Notes: generated by a model not told the origin, from the letters alone. Positions 9,701 through 18,309 are shown, counted from the stretch's first letter. The stretch: DNA of 64,000 nucleotides from Borborobacter arsenicus (GCF_003934165.1 NZ_RKST01000008.1:124001-188000); one strand, 5' to 3'. Numbers and translations: made by a program.

Positions 9701-12700
9701 CTCGGGCATTGACGGGCTCGTTGCAGGCCAGGTCGAGAAACTGGCCGAGGGACGCGACATTCTCCGGCGTGCGCTTGAGGCTGACCTGCAGAAGCTTGCA
9801 GATAGCCGTTCCGAGATCGACGGCCATGTCGCCAGGCAGGTCGAGCAATTCTCGGCGGGTCGCAACCTGCTCTCACAGGCGCTGGAGGCCGACTTGCAGA
9901 AGGTCGCCGAAAGCCGTTCCGGCATCGATGAGATCATTGCCGGCCATGTCGGCAAACTGGCCGAAGGCCGCAATATGCTGGCACGCGCGCTTGATGAGGA
10001 TTTGGACCGGCTCGCGGAAACGCGCCGCGAGATCGATGAGGCGGTTAGCGCCCATATCGAGACCATTGCCGGCCGCCGGATCGACATATCGGAGGCGCTT
10101 GCCGCCGATGTCGAAAAGATCGAGGAGGCATTCCGCCGCCAGACCGGCGTCATCGAGGAACGCACCGGCACGATGGAACGCGCCCTCTCGACCGGGGTCG
10201 ACAATGTCCGCGCGGTGCTTGAAAAAAGTGCCGTCTATGTGGCCGGCGCCCTGCGCGAGAAGGTCCTGGAAGTTACCGCCGCCCTCAACGAGGAGGCCGG
10301 CAAGGCGTTCACCGACGCCGATCGGCAGATCGCGGAGCGTGCAGAACAGACGTCTGCCGCGCTGCTTGCCCGCGCCGACGACATCACGCGTGCCTTCGAG
10401 GAAGCGGATCAGCGTCTCGCCGCGCGTGTCGAAACGACGTCCGGCGCACTTATTGCCCGCGCCGAGGAGACGGCCGAAACGCTCGCAACGCGCGCTGGCG
10501 ATATTGCCCGCACCTTCGATGACGCAGACCAGAAGCTGGTTTCTCGCGCGATCGACACGGCGAACTCGCTTGCCGAGCGTGCCGGCGATATCCTGCGCAA
10601 TTTCGATACCGCAGATGAACGCCTCAGCCTGCGCATAGCCGAATCGGCCGATGCGCTGGCCGCCCGTGCCGCCGAGCTTGGCCGCATCTTCGATGCCGCC
10701 GACCAGCAATTCATCTCGCGCATCGCCGATGGCGCAAACACACTGGGTTCGCGCGCCATCGAGATCGTCCGCAACTTCGAGGAAGCGGATAGAAGCCTCG
10801 CTGCCCGCGCTGGAGAGACCGCGGAAGCGTTGGCGGCACGCGCTGCCGAAATCGGCCAGGTCTTTGAGCAGGCCGACCAGCGCATCGCCGCCCGCATCAG
10901 CGACTCGAGCACGGCCATCGCCGTGCGTGCCGCCGAAATCGGCCAGGTCTTCGAACAGGCCGACCAGCGCATCGCCGCTCGTATCAGTGACAGCAGCGCC
11001 GCCATCGGCACACATGCGGCCGAGATCGCCAACGCTTTTGCCCAGACGGAGGAGCGTGTCGCGGCGCATGCACAGCAGACTGCGGCGGAACTTGAATCGC
11101 GCGTCCGTGGCATTGAAGAGACACTGGCAGGTGCCGACCAGCGCTTTGCGTCGGGGGCCGAAGCCGTGGCGACACGTGTTGACGAGCAGGTGGCGCAGGT
11201 TGAAATACGCCTTTCCGCCAGCGCCGAAGCCGTCGGCCAGAAGCTGAGCGAGCAGGTCGCCGAAGCGGAAGCCAAGCTGGCATCGCGCGCCAATGTCATT
11301 GCCGAGACATTTACCGCCGTCAGCCAGCACATCGGCAACAGCACCAATGAGGCTGCCCGCTCCATCGGTGCCAATACGCGCGAGCTCAACATGATGCTTG
11401 CAGAGCGGTCGGCGGAGATCACCAAGATCCTCGACGAGACTGCGCGTCCGCTCGTGGATCGCTTCTCTGCCAGCGGCAATGAGTTGCAAAAGAGCCTCGA
11501 GGCTGCGACCGAGCAGGCAACGGAGCGACTGCGCGCCGAAAACACCGCTCTGGTCAACGCACTCGCCAACCGCACAGCCGAGACGCTGTCTGCGGTGGAA
11601 GGCGCACGCAGCAGCCTGGCGGATGGCGTTTCCGACCTGATCGGAAGGCTTTCGGCATCGAGCGCGCAGCTCAATGAGCTTATCGAAAAGGCCGCGGCAA
11701 ACCTTGCCAATGTCGATGAACGTCTGGTCGGCAGCACGCAGAGCTTTGCCGCTACGACGGAGAAAGCTGCGCAGACCTTTGCCAGCTCGGCACGGCTGGT
11801 GGATTCCAACACCACCCGCCTCACCGAACTTTCTTCGAATACGCTCAAGGAAGTCGCTTCCATCGCAACCCGCTTCGATGAACATAGCCGCTTGCTTTCC
11901 AGCGCATCCGAACTGCTCGGATCGGCACAAAGCAACCTCGAGCATACGCTCGAGCGCCAGTCTTCGCTGGATGATCTCGCGGTCGGCCTGGTCAAGAAGT
12001 CGGAAGACCTGGAACGTGTCATGCACTCGTTCGAAGATCTCGTCGGCAAGGCCCTCGAAAAGGCCGAGGACCGCACGCTTGCCTCCACCGACAAGATCCG
12101 CAACGCGATAACCGAGGTGGTTGAATCGGCCACCAAGCGCTTTGCCGACGCCACCGAGGACATGCGCCGTACCGCCGACTCCATCAAGAGCGACCTCAAC
12201 GAGACACGGGCGGAGTTGAAGAAGGGTGTGCTCGACATGCCCGAGGAAGCCAAGCAATCGACCACGGCGATGCGCCGTGCGGTGACCGAGCAGATCAATG
12301 CGCTGAAGGAGCTTTCGGATATCGTTGCGAAATCCGGCCGCACCATCGACGTGTCCGATCGTGCCGCTCAGCGGCCAGCTCAACAGATGCGTGCCTCCGA
12401 GCCGCAACGCCAGGCGCCGCAGCAGGCCGAACGCCGGGCATCAGCCGAACCGATGCTGCGCGGCTCGCTCGATGTCGAGCCGACGACAGCGCGGCCGCGT
12501 GAAGGTGGCCGCACCCAAGCGGGCGGCTGGGTGCGTGACCTTCTGACAGGCGCGTCGCGCGAAGAGAATGCGCGTCCGACGGCGGTTGCCGACGCACCCC
12601 GCGCGACGGGAGCCACCCGCTCGCCGGCACATGTCGTGGAATCGCTCAATTCGCTTTCGGTCGACATTGCCCGCGCCATCGACCATGAGGCATCGATCGA

Positions 12701-12974
12701 ACTGTGGGATCGCTATCGGCGCGGCGAGCGCGACGTCTTCACACGTCGCCTCTACACGCTGAAAGGCCAGCAGACCTTCGACGACATTCGCCGCAAATAT
12801 CAGTCGGACAGCGAATTTCGCGCTGCCGTCGACCGCTATTGCGATGATTTCGAGAAGTTGCTGAAAGATGTTTCGCGCAACGACCGCGATAACATGATGA
12901 CGCAGACTTATCTGTCGTCGGATACCGGCAAGGTCTACACCATGCTTGCCCATGCCAGCGGGCGCCTGCGGTAA
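6735..12974 (+). CDS. gpr: Growth Pole Ring protein homologue: giant membrane-anchored repeat coiled-coil protein
   Basis: A 2,079-residue protein matching in size and layout the GPR protein of Agrobacterium (RgsE of Sinorhizobium), which organises polar growth as a ring at the new pole. An acidic cytoplasmic head (residues 1-125) is followed by two membrane helices (about 130-154 and 171-194) and then a continuous helical rod. Residues about 536-1121 are built of units of 36 or 29 residues with the core RALEADL..LAESR..IDGLVA. Residues about 1195-1435 are a second array of 29-residue units (ADQRIAAR...AEIGQVF). A conserved C-terminal globular domain begins near residue 1963. The frame is open from 6708, but the ATG at 6735 follows an AGGG ribosome site and was chosen. 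No Cys-rich or enzymatic motif is seen. A strong hairpin terminator follows. Confidence 0.88.
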   Translation: MAKKTSTPKKDIDSDVARELEEALDFDLSSASDDLDIAASMEDLEAQISQAADELAREGRAEAEAPEPAPKTTSEAPAKPSNGSNAKAELRPVNTVGLRPSPNGFAPANDDQQKDYRTLLHSMNRRSSNGIYWVVALLSLLWIGGGVALANTLFTPGIMEIRSVEQILAQPYLILLGVATIVPVILFWAFAVMIRRAQDMRLAAQSMTEVAFRLAEPENLAQDRVMMVGQAVRREVAAMGEGIERTLARAVELETLVHTEVNQIERSYSENEARIRSLVDGLGVEREAVVTHAERVRASIAGAHETLRDELGSAGDIIRESILNASTKLSMTITNSGDTLIDRINESGSSIFESIDQRLDTIGDRITTSGEAFASLLDTRIARLTESADEMTRSLSDLLDERTSGMVSLLGSAASTLNADLDASLKGIERTLAERGQSLISEFQTRAEALDTGTQKLNAALEARARQINETLVDRTREIATTFTDGKQSLSAMIEEGRARIGAEMAEMVTSTSSMLEERANDFAGRLESARHVVSDAFDADIQKLAQARQNIDDAVETQAQKFAETSDRIASMLQADLAKFEESRAGIDEAVSLQVLKLAEGRTMISQALDEDLRKINESRATIDASLGEHLERLADGRANLARALAEDTQKLTQTRTNIDEMVAGHIGKLGEGRGILTRALEADLNKLAESRSDIDNLVASQVEKLAEGRDVLSRALEADLARIADGRSTLDNLVDSQLEKLDQGRERLTRALEDDLGKLAESRSSIDGLVAGQVEKLAEGRDILKRALEADLAKLAESRADIDGLVAGQVEKLAQGRDLLKRALEADMTSINAMVTAQADKLTDSRHALARALEDDLARLAESRTSIDDAVAGHVEKLAHGRDVLSRALEADMANIEALVAAQADKLVEARKSLTQALETDVSSMEGIVAGQAERLEENRGVLTRALESDITNIESLIASQNERLAEGRAMLARTLEEDLQKLAESRSGIDGLVAGQVEKLAEGRDILRRALEADLQKLADSRSEIDGHVARQVEQFSAGRNLLSQALEADLQKVAESRSGIDEIIAGHVGKLAEGRNMLARALDEDLDRLAETRREIDEAVSAHIETIAGRRIDISEALAADVEKIEEAFRRQTGVIEERTGTMERALSTGVDNVRAVLEKSAVYVAGALREKVLEVTAALNEEAGKAFTDADRQIAERAEQTSAALLARADDITRAFEEADQRLAARVETTSGALIARAEETAETLATRAGDIARTFDDADQKLVSRAIDTANSLAERAGDILRNFDTADERLSLRIAESADALAARAAELGRIFDAADQQFISRIADGANTLGSRAIEIVRNFEEADRSLAARAGETAEALAARAAEIGQVFEQADQRIAARISDSSTAIAVRAAEIGQVFEQADQRIAARISDSSAAIGTHAAEIANAFAQTEERVAAHAQQTAAELESRVRGIEETLAGADQRFASGAEAVATRVDEQVAQVEIRLSASAEAVGQKLSEQVAEAEAKLASRANVIAETFTAVSQHIGNSTNEAARSIGANTRELNMMLAERSAEITKILDETARPLVDRFSASGNELQKSLEAATEQATERLRAENTALVNALANRTAETLSAVEGARSSLADGVSDLIGRLSASSAQLNELIEKAAANLANVDERLVGSTQSFAATTEKAAQTFASSARLVDSNTTRLTELSSNTLKEVASIATRFDEHSRLLSSASELLGSAQSNLEHTLERQSSLDDLAVGLVKKSEDLERVMHSFEDLVGKALEKAEDRTLASTDKIRNAITEVVESATKRFADATEDMRRTADSIKSDLNETRAELKKGVLDMPEEAKQSTTAMRRAVTEQINALKELSDIVAKSGRTIDVSDRAAQRPAQQMRASEPQRQAPQQAERRASAEPMLRGSLDVEPTTARPREGGRTQAGGWVRDLLTGASREENARPTAVADAPRATGATRSPAHVVESLNSLSVDIARAIDHEASIELWDRYRRGERDVFTRRLYTLKGQQTFDDIRRKYQSDSEFRAAVDRYCDDFEKLLKDVSRNDRDNMMTQTYLSSDTGKVYTMLAHASGRLR
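8344..10120 (+). repeat. Tandem 108-bp/87-bp repeat array A within gpr
   Basis: In-frame repeats encode units of 36 residues (for example ALEADLAKLAESRADIDG plus 18 more) and of 29 residues. The short unit lacks exactly seven residues around LAESRxx. Examples of the 29-residue type start at ALEADMTSI, ALEADMANI, ALETDVSSM and ALESDITNI. The lengths are consistent with a long amphipathic or coiled-coil rod. Confidence 0.85.
10320..11040 (+). repeat. Tandem 87-bp repeat array B within gpr
   Basis: A second in-frame array with 29-residue units beginning ADQKL, ADERL, ADQQF, ADRSL or ADQRI. One early unit is 40 residues long (29 plus 11). Two adjacent copies (10839-10925 and 10926-11012) encode 24 identical residues in a row. 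Confidence 0.85.
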
Positions 12975-13010
12975 GCAGCGTCTCTTTGCTTGAGCATCGG
13001 AATTTTCCGA

Positions 13011-13039
13011 AAAAAGGCGGGACCCCTTCCCGCCTTTTT
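13011..13039. terminator. Bidirectional rho-independent terminator between gpr and the Mla lipoprotein gene
   Basis: Perfect 12-bp inverted repeat AAAAAGGCGGGA (13011-13022) / TCCCGCCTTTTT (13028-13039) with a 5-nt loop. The A and T tails suit termination in both directions, as expected between convergent genes. Confidence 0.93.
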
Positions 13040-13062
13040 CATTTCCTCATCGTTGTCTGATG

Positions 13063-13662
13063 TCAGATCAATGAATCCGTCCAACTGACGATATCGAGGG
13101 CGGCTTGGCCAAAGGCCCGGTCCAGCGCCCTTATATAGGCATCGTTGCCGCTACCGGAGACGGGGGCGCTTGCCTGGAAACTGCGTGAGGCTCGCACGAC
13201 GCCGTTGCGGTCATTGAGCAGCCGTACGAAAAGCTCGACCTCGGCCTGACGGGTTCCGCTCACCTGAATTTCGAAGGCGCGAATCTCGGCAATGACCTGA
13301 TAGTCGATTGCCAGCCCCTCGCCCGGCTTGCCGACGCCGGCAAAGCTGCCTGAGCGCTGGAAAGTTTCAGCCAGGCGCGCCTGCACGATTCGCGGCAGGC
13401 GATCGGCCCACTGGGCGCCCTTCAGATATTGAATGACACCGGGCGCCGGCTTGATGACGATGTTTTCGCCATCAAGCGCTTTCAGCGCACCGGGCTCGGC
13501 GATCAGAATTTGCCTTTTGCTGAGGGCCGCCCGCTCCGAGCTCGGAGGCGCGGACAGCTCGAATGTATCGAGCGGGGCCGGGCCGCCGCCCGGAAACAGC
13601 GCGCAGCCGGACAAGCCAAGAGCGAGAACGGCCCCCGTGGCCGTCAGCTTGCGAATGTTCAT
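13063..13662 (-). CDS. ABC-type transport auxiliary lipoprotein (PqiC/Mla-associated family)
   Basis: A 199-residue lipoprotein. The N-terminus has a short basic stretch, a hydrophobic core and the lipobox LGLSGC, so it should be lipidated and face the periplasm. The mature domain matches the auxiliary lipoprotein family that accompanies MCE/Mla transporters (motifs ADRLPRIVQARLAETF and the late ASAPVSG segment). It is the last gene of the mlaE-mlaF-mlaD cluster, 99 bp after mlaD. The frame opens six codons earlier, but the ATG at 13662 gives a normal lipoprotein signal and follows a GGGGT ribosome site. It probably docks the periplasmic MCE assembly to the outer membrane. Confidence 0.85.
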   Translation of the reverse strand: MNIRKLTATGAVLALGLSGCALFPGGGPAPLDTFELSAPPSSERAALSKRQILIAEPGALKALDGENIVIKPAPGVIQYLKGAQWADRLPRIVQARLAETFQRSGSFAGVGKPGEGLAIDYQVIAEIRAFEIQVSGTRQAEVELFVRLLNDRNGVVRASRSFQASAPVSGSGNDAYIRALDRAFGQAALDIVSWTDSLI

Positions 13663-13761
13663 TCTTGACCCCGTCTCCATATGATCGGCATGTGCCGGCA
13701 GATGTCGGCTCGAAAAGCCATCACTGTCCGGTTCCCCGCTGCCGATGGATTGCCAACCGAT

Positions 13762-15135
13762 TCAACGGCGTGCGCGCCCATCATATTCGCGCACCGTCCC
13801 TTCGCCCCCAGTGATGATGCGTTGCGGATTGCGTTCCAGATCGGTGATTGCCTGCTCGATTCGGTTGATCGAACGGCGGCCGTCGCGCACCAATGCCTCC
13901 ACTTCGCGCAGCCCCTGCCCCGAAAACCGCGCCAGCCCGTCGGTGATGGTGGCCAGCCGCGCGTTCAGCGTGTCCGCCACCTGGCGGAAGGACTTCAGGG
14001 TCGCGCTGGCATCCGCCATCACGCCTTGCGCCTCGCCCGAGCCCAGCAGGCTGTCGACCTTGGCCAGAACCCCGTCCACCCTTACGGAAGCCGCGTTCAG
14101 ACGACCGGTGAGTTCCGATGCATCCTTGATCATCTGTTCGATGTCGTCGGAGCGGCGATTGAATTTCTCGGTGACTTTGGCGACATCCGCCGCGGCGGTC
14201 CTGGCGTCGCGGCTCGCCACCTCGATATTGCTCAGCGTGTCGCGAACCTTGGCCGGATCGACACCATCGAGGATGGCATCGACCTTACCAAGCGTTCCGC
14301 CGGTTTTCTGGGCGAAGTCGTTGATCGAAGCCACGGCGGTATCGATTCCGCCGATGATCTCGTCGAATTGCTTGCTGGTATCGCTGAGATCCCTGGTAAA
14401 GTTGTCGACATTGGCGACGATAGAGGCGATCTTATCCTTGTCTACCGCCTTCAGAATATCTTCCGCAGCACGCAGCGTGCCGTCGAGCTTGCCGGAAACG
14501 CCGGACAATTCAGTCGAAAGCGTCGCGACGCTGTCGAGGAATCTGTCGATGCCGTCTGCATTGCGCCCCAGAGCCTGCGAGAATTTCTGCGCATTGGCCA
14601 CGGTGTCTGTCAGCGGGCCGCGAACGTCGCTGGTAAAGCCTTCAAGCTGGGTGAGCACGTGATTGGCGCGTTCGAAAATATCCTGTGCCGTCTGCAGCAG
14701 ATTGGTCACGGCGGAAGGGTTGGCCTTGATCTCGGCGATCGTGCCGTTTGCCTCGGCCTCATCAAGCAGGTTGGCTTCGCGCGGGTCGGCGCCCTTCAGC
14801 TCGATATTCGCCTGTCCGGTCAGGCCGGCCAGGCCGATATCGGCCTGTGTCGACTGGGTGATAGGCGTCAGCCGGTCGATCTCGGTGTCGGCAATGGCGA
14901 TGGTCGGATTGTCGACATCGATATAGACGCGTCTTACGTCACCGACCTTGACGCCGTTGAAGAGCACGGCACTGCCGCGCCCAAGACCCGAAGCAGATCC
15001 CGGAATGCGCACGCGCAACGTCGCCGTTTCACCCCGTTCTCCAATTGCCGCCGTCCAATATACGAAAGCAAAGGCTGCGAGGATCGCAACGATGGTGAAA
15101 ATTCCGACGATGACGTAGTTGGCTCTGGTTTCCAT
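13762..15135 (-). CDS. mlaD: MlaD-family MCE substrate-binding protein
   Basis: A 457-residue periplasmic protein held by one N-terminal membrane helix (about residues 8-28, NYVIVGIFTIVAILAAFAF). A single MCE domain follows (about 40-120, with GLGRGSAVLFNGVKVGDV), then a long helical tail of about 320 residues rich in D/S/T, probably coiled coil. Family knowledge: MCE hexamers form lipid channels across the periplasm. The frame extends upstream through the end of mlaF, but the ATG at 15135 gives the expected N-terminus, 13 bp after the mlaF stop codon. The tail is longer than in E. coli MlaD (183 residues), as in many alphaproteobacteria. Confidence 0.92.
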   Translation of the reverse strand: METRANYVIVGIFTIVAILAAFAFVYWTAAIGERGETATLRVRIPGSASGLGRGSAVLFNGVKVGDVRRVYIDVDNPTIAIADTEIDRLTPITQSTQADIGLAGLTGQANIELKGADPREANLLDEAEANGTIAEIKANPSAVTNLLQTAQDIFERANHVLTQLEGFTSDVRGPLTDTVANAQKFSQALGRNADGIDRFLDSVATLSTELSGVSGKLDGTLRAAEDILKAVDKDKIASIVANVDNFTRDLSDTSKQFDEIIGGIDTAVASINDFAQKTGGTLGKVDAILDGVDPAKVRDTLSNIEVASRDARTAAADVAKVTEKFNRRSDDIEQMIKDASELTGRLNAASVRVDGVLAKVDSLLGSGEAQGVMADASATLKSFRQVADTLNARLATITDGLARFSGQGLREVEALVRDGRRSINRIEQAITDLERNPQRIITGGEGTVREYDGRARR

Positions 15136-15148
15136 GCTCGGCTTTATT

Positions 15149-15958
15149 CTATTCCCTTGCAGCCAAATCGATTTGCCGTGCGCGTTTCCCCCGGAAGTAA
15201 GACTTGACCCAAGGTTCCTCACTGGCAAGCATGTTTTCGATCGTGCCCTCGACCAGGACCCTTTTCTTGCCGAGAACGGCAATTCGGTCACACACGGCAA
15301 ACAGGCTGTCCAGATCGTGGGTGACCATGTAGACGGTCAGGCCCATCGTGTCGCGCAGTTTTGCCACGAGTTCATCGAAATCGGCAGCCCCGATCGGGTC
15401 CAGGCCCGACGTCGGCTCGTCAAGAAACACGATATCGGGATCAAGCGCCAGCGAGCGGGCTAGCGCCGCACGTTTGATCATGCCGCCCGAAAGCTCCGAA
15501 GGGAATTTACCAGCGGCATCGCGCGGAAGGCCGACAAGCTCGATCTTCAGCAGCGCCAGTTCATCCATCAACTGCCTGGGCAGATCGAGATATTCGCGCA
15601 TGGGCACCTGGACGTTTTCAAGCACGGTCAGTGCCGAAAACAGCGCGCCATGCTGGAAAAGCACGCCCATGCGCATATCCAGCCGCACCCGCTCGGCGTC
15701 GCTTGCCTTGTCGACATCGACGCCGAACAGCTTGATCGTTCCCGAGCGCTTCTTGTTGAGACCCAGAACCGTTCGCAGCAATACGGATTTTCCGGCACCT
15801 GACGCGCCCACAAACCCCAATATCTCGCCGCGCCTGATATCGAGCGAGAGGTTCTCCAGCACGACCTTGTCGCCAAAGGCGACGGTGACGTCGCGCACCG
15901 ACACCACAATTTCCGTGTCGTCGGTTTCCGGCATATGGGCTTGAGCTTGCTGCGCCAT
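15149..15958 (-). CDS. mlaF: Mla lipid transporter ATP-binding subunit
   Basis: A 269-residue ABC ATPase that energises the MCE lipid transporter at the inner membrane. Visible are Walker A GASGAGKS near residue 50, the Q loop LFQHGALFS typical of MlaF, the signature LSGGMIKRAALARS, Walker B IVFLDEPTSGLDP, and the switch histidine in MVTHDL. The ATG at 15958 is one base after the TGA of mlaE, so translation is coupled. The upstream part of the open frame runs through mlaE and is not used. Confidence 0.95.
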   Translation of the reverse strand: MAQQAQAHMPETDDTEIVVSVRDVTVAFGDKVVLENLSLDIRRGEILGFVGASGAGKSVLLRTVLGLNKKRSGTIKLFGVDVDKASDAERVRLDMRMGVLFQHGALFSALTVLENVQVPMREYLDLPRQLMDELALLKIELVGLPRDAAGKFPSELSGGMIKRAALARSLALDPDIVFLDEPTSGLDPIGAADFDELVAKLRDTMGLTVYMVTHDLDSLFAVCDRIAVLGKKRVLVEGTIENMLASEEPWVKSYFRGKRARQIDLAARE

Positions 15959-15959
15959 G

Positions 15960-17141
15960 TCAAAAATCGATCGCTGCGAAGAACATGGCAAACAGCCCGT
16001 CCAGGATGACGACGACGAAGATCGACTTCACCACCGAAGCCGTCACATGGCGGCCGAGCGATTCGGCACTGCCGCCCACTTTCAAGCCCTCGACGGATGC
16101 CAGGATGCCGATGATCATTGCCATGAATGGCGCCTTGATCAGCCCGGCAAAAATCGTGCTGAGGTCGATGCTGACCCGCAGGCGATCGATGAACGCTGCT
16201 GGCGCGATATCTGAATAAAACCATGAAACCAGTATGGCGCCGGCAAGGGCCGCGAAATTCGCAGCAATGGTCAGGCATGGCAGCGCGATCGCCAACGCGA
16301 CAAGGCGCGGGAAAACCAGGACGCCGATGGGATTGAGGCCGATGACCTTCAGCGCGTCCACTTCCTCGCGCATTTTCATGGAGCCGATTTCGGCGGTGAT
16401 GGCACTGCCAGACCGGCCGGCCACCATGATCGCCGTCATCAGCACACCAAGTTCTCGCAGCACCAATATGCCGACGAGGTCGACGACGAAGATGTCGGCG
16501 CCGAAATAACGAAGCTGAAACGCTCCCTGCTGGGCCACGATGGCGCCGACAATGGCCGACATCAGCACGACGACGGGAATAGCGCCGACACCCATGCGGT
16601 CGATCTGGTGAAAGATCGCGGCCATGTTCACCGCATGGCCTCGGCCAAGCTTCATCTGTGCGCCGCGAATGGTGGCGCCCAGAATATTCATCGCTGCCAG
16701 GAAGTCGTCGCGCATGGCATAGACATTGCGCCCGATGCCCTCCAGCACCGCTATGATGAAGGCTGGAGGACGGATCGAACTGCCGTCCTCAGGGGCGCGA
16801 GAGGCTTCGCGGATCGCCTCAAGTAGGATCGTCGCGGCCTCGCTTTGCCCTTGCAGGCCGACCTCGGAACCCCGCTGTCGCGCCGCTACCAGCAACCGTT
16901 CGATCAGCCATGCGCCTGCGGTATCGATCTTGGTGATGCCAGATGCGTCGATCTCGATCGGACCGGCGCCGATTTGCGCCTCGATCTCGCGCATCTGCCG
17001 GTCAACCAGAGCGACAGTCTGTGTCGTCCAGCTTCCCGACAGGGCGTAAGACAAGGCTGTGCCGCTCTCCGTCGCCACGATGCTGGGACGGGCCTCCTCG
17101 GCGTCAGCGCCGTTTGCTTGCTTGCCGGCATTGATCAACAT
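15960..17141 (-). CDS. mlaE: MlaE-type ABC permease with fused N-terminal STAS (MlaB-like) domain
   Basis: A 393-residue inner-membrane permease of the Mla lipid transporter. The first 115 residues form a STAS-like domain (core IEIDASGITKIDTAGAWLIE), the counterpart of the separate MlaB of E. coli. The rest is the permease, with five or so helices and conserved segments such as GAIVAQQGAFQLRYFGA, MVAGRSGSAITAEIGSM and the EVDALKVIGLNP coupling helix. First gene of the operon mlaE-mlaF-mlaD-lipoprotein. It is divergent from the dipeptide epimerase gene with 78 bp between starts, which must hold both promoters. Confidence 0.94.
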   Translation of the reverse strand: MLINAGKQANGADAEEARPSIVATESGTALSYALSGSWTTQTVALVDRQMREIEAQIGAGPIEIDASGITKIDTAGAWLIERLLVAARQRGSEVGLQGQSEAATILLEAIREASRAPEDGSSIRPPAFIIAVLEGIGRNVYAMRDDFLAAMNILGATIRGAQMKLGRGHAVNMAAIFHQIDRMGVGAIPVVVLMSAIVGAIVAQQGAFQLRYFGADIFVVDLVGILVLRELGVLMTAIMVAGRSGSAITAEIGSMKMREEVDALKVIGLNPIGVLVFPRLVALAIALPCLTIAANFAALAGAILVSWFYSDIAPAAFIDRLRVSIDLSTIFAGLIKAPFMAMIIGILASVEGLKVGGSAESLGRHVTASVVKSIFVVVILDGLFAMFFAAIDF

Positions 17142-17219
17142 GGCGGCCTGTCTTATCCCGTGATGCTGCTTCTGTCACTTTGCCGGGCAAGCCACGTCGA
17201 TGGCTGGGAGAAGAAAAAT

Positions 17220-18206
17220 ATGGCGCGTGTCCTTTCGGTCAATATTGAGCGCTTTCCGATCGCCGGAACCTTCACGATCTCGCGCGGATCGAAGACGCAA
17301 GCGGAAGTTGTCACGGTGACGATTCGCGACGGCGATCATATCGGCCGTGGCGAATGCGTGCCCTACACGCGATATGGCGAGACGATTGAAGGTGTCGCAC
17401 ATGCGATCGCCGGCATGCGGGCCGATATCGAGTCGGGCCTTGGACGCCATGCGCTAATTGAGGCACTGCCGGCCGGCGCTGCCCGCAATGCGATCGATTG
17501 TGCACTGTGGGACCTCGAAGCCAAGACCAGCGGCCGTCCGGTCTGGACCGGGCTTTCCGATACGCCGCCAAGGGCACTGGAGACGGCCTACACGCTTTCT
17601 TTGGCCGCGCCGGAGGCGATGGCCGCCCAGGCGCACGAAAACGCCATGCGGCCCGTGCTGAAGGTCAAGATCGGCGTCGGCGACGAAGATGTTGAGCGCA
17701 TCCGCGCAGTGGTGCAGGCAGCACCCGACAGCCGGCTCATACTCGATGCCAATGAAGGCTGGACCGAAGACAATATCCGCCAGAATCTGGCAGTGGCCGC
17801 CGAATGCGGCATCGCGCTGGTCGAGCAGCCGCTACCAGCCGGCAAGGACGGCATATTGCGGCATATCCCTCACCCGGTGCCGATCTGCGCCGATGAAAGC
17901 GTGCATGAAGCCAGGAACCTCAATGAGCTTGTCGGCCTCTATGATGCCGTCAACATCAAGCTCGACAAGGCTGGTGGCCTGACAGCCGCCATTTTGCTGC
18001 GCGACCGCGCCAGAGAAATGGGTTTTTCAATCATGGTGGGCTGCATGGTCGGCACCTCGCTGGCGATGGCGCCGGCGGTGCTTCTGGCGCAAGGCGCCGA
18101 TTTCGTCGATCTCGACGGCCCATTGCTGCTGTCGCAGGACCGCGTTCCAGGCCTTGGCTATCATGGATCGCTGGTCTCGCCGCCGCAGGCTGAGCTTTGG
18201 GGTTGA
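17220..18206 (+). CDS. Dipeptide epimerase (L-Ala-D/L-Glu epimerase-like), enolase superfamily
   Basis: A 328-residue muconate-lactonising-type barrel enzyme. Catalytic residues are visible in order: the KVKIG lysines, the metal ligands in DANEGWTE, VEQPLP and ADESVHE, and the second-side KLDKAGGL lysine; the DLDGPLLL strand closes the barrel. This pattern is that of L-Ala-D/L-Glu epimerases (YcjG), which recycle murein peptides. The specificity of other dipeptide epimerases cannot be excluded. The ATG at 17220 follows GGGAGAAG and was chosen over an open frame extending back to 16845 over mlaE. Confidence 0.9.
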   Translation: MARVLSVNIERFPIAGTFTISRGSKTQAEVVTVTIRDGDHIGRGECVPYTRYGETIEGVAHAIAGMRADIESGLGRHALIEALPAGAARNAIDCALWDLEAKTSGRPVWTGLSDTPPRALETAYTLSLAAPEAMAAQAHENAMRPVLKVKIGVGDEDVERIRAVVQAAPDSRLILDANEGWTEDNIRQNLAVAAECGIALVEQPLPAGKDGILRHIPHPVPICADESVHEARNLNELVGLYDAVNIKLDKAGGLTAAILLRDRAREMGFSIMVGCMVGTSLAMAPAVLLAQGADFVDLDGPLLLSQDRVPGLGYHGSLVSPPQAELWG

Positions 18207-18309
18207 AGGTCGCGGCGATAGCTAGCCTCTGCCCCAGACAGGGCGTATGACGGTTGCGGTTTCAGCCATGCCCGCGATAAGTTGGGCTTCCGGGAATGGA
18301 GACGGAATC

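Noticed and set aside
8344-11040. Repeats in gpr considered as a CRISPR array or satellite
   Set aside because: Unit length varies by whole codons, units are degenerate, and the frame is conserved throughout, so they are protein repeats.
9873-12407. 844-residue minus-strand open frame antisense to gpr (and similar long ones at 7146-8411 and 10409-12346)
   Set aside because: These mirror the repeat structure and high-GC codon bias of gpr. Their translations have no recognisable domain, and the + strand frame has clear domains and a ribosome site.
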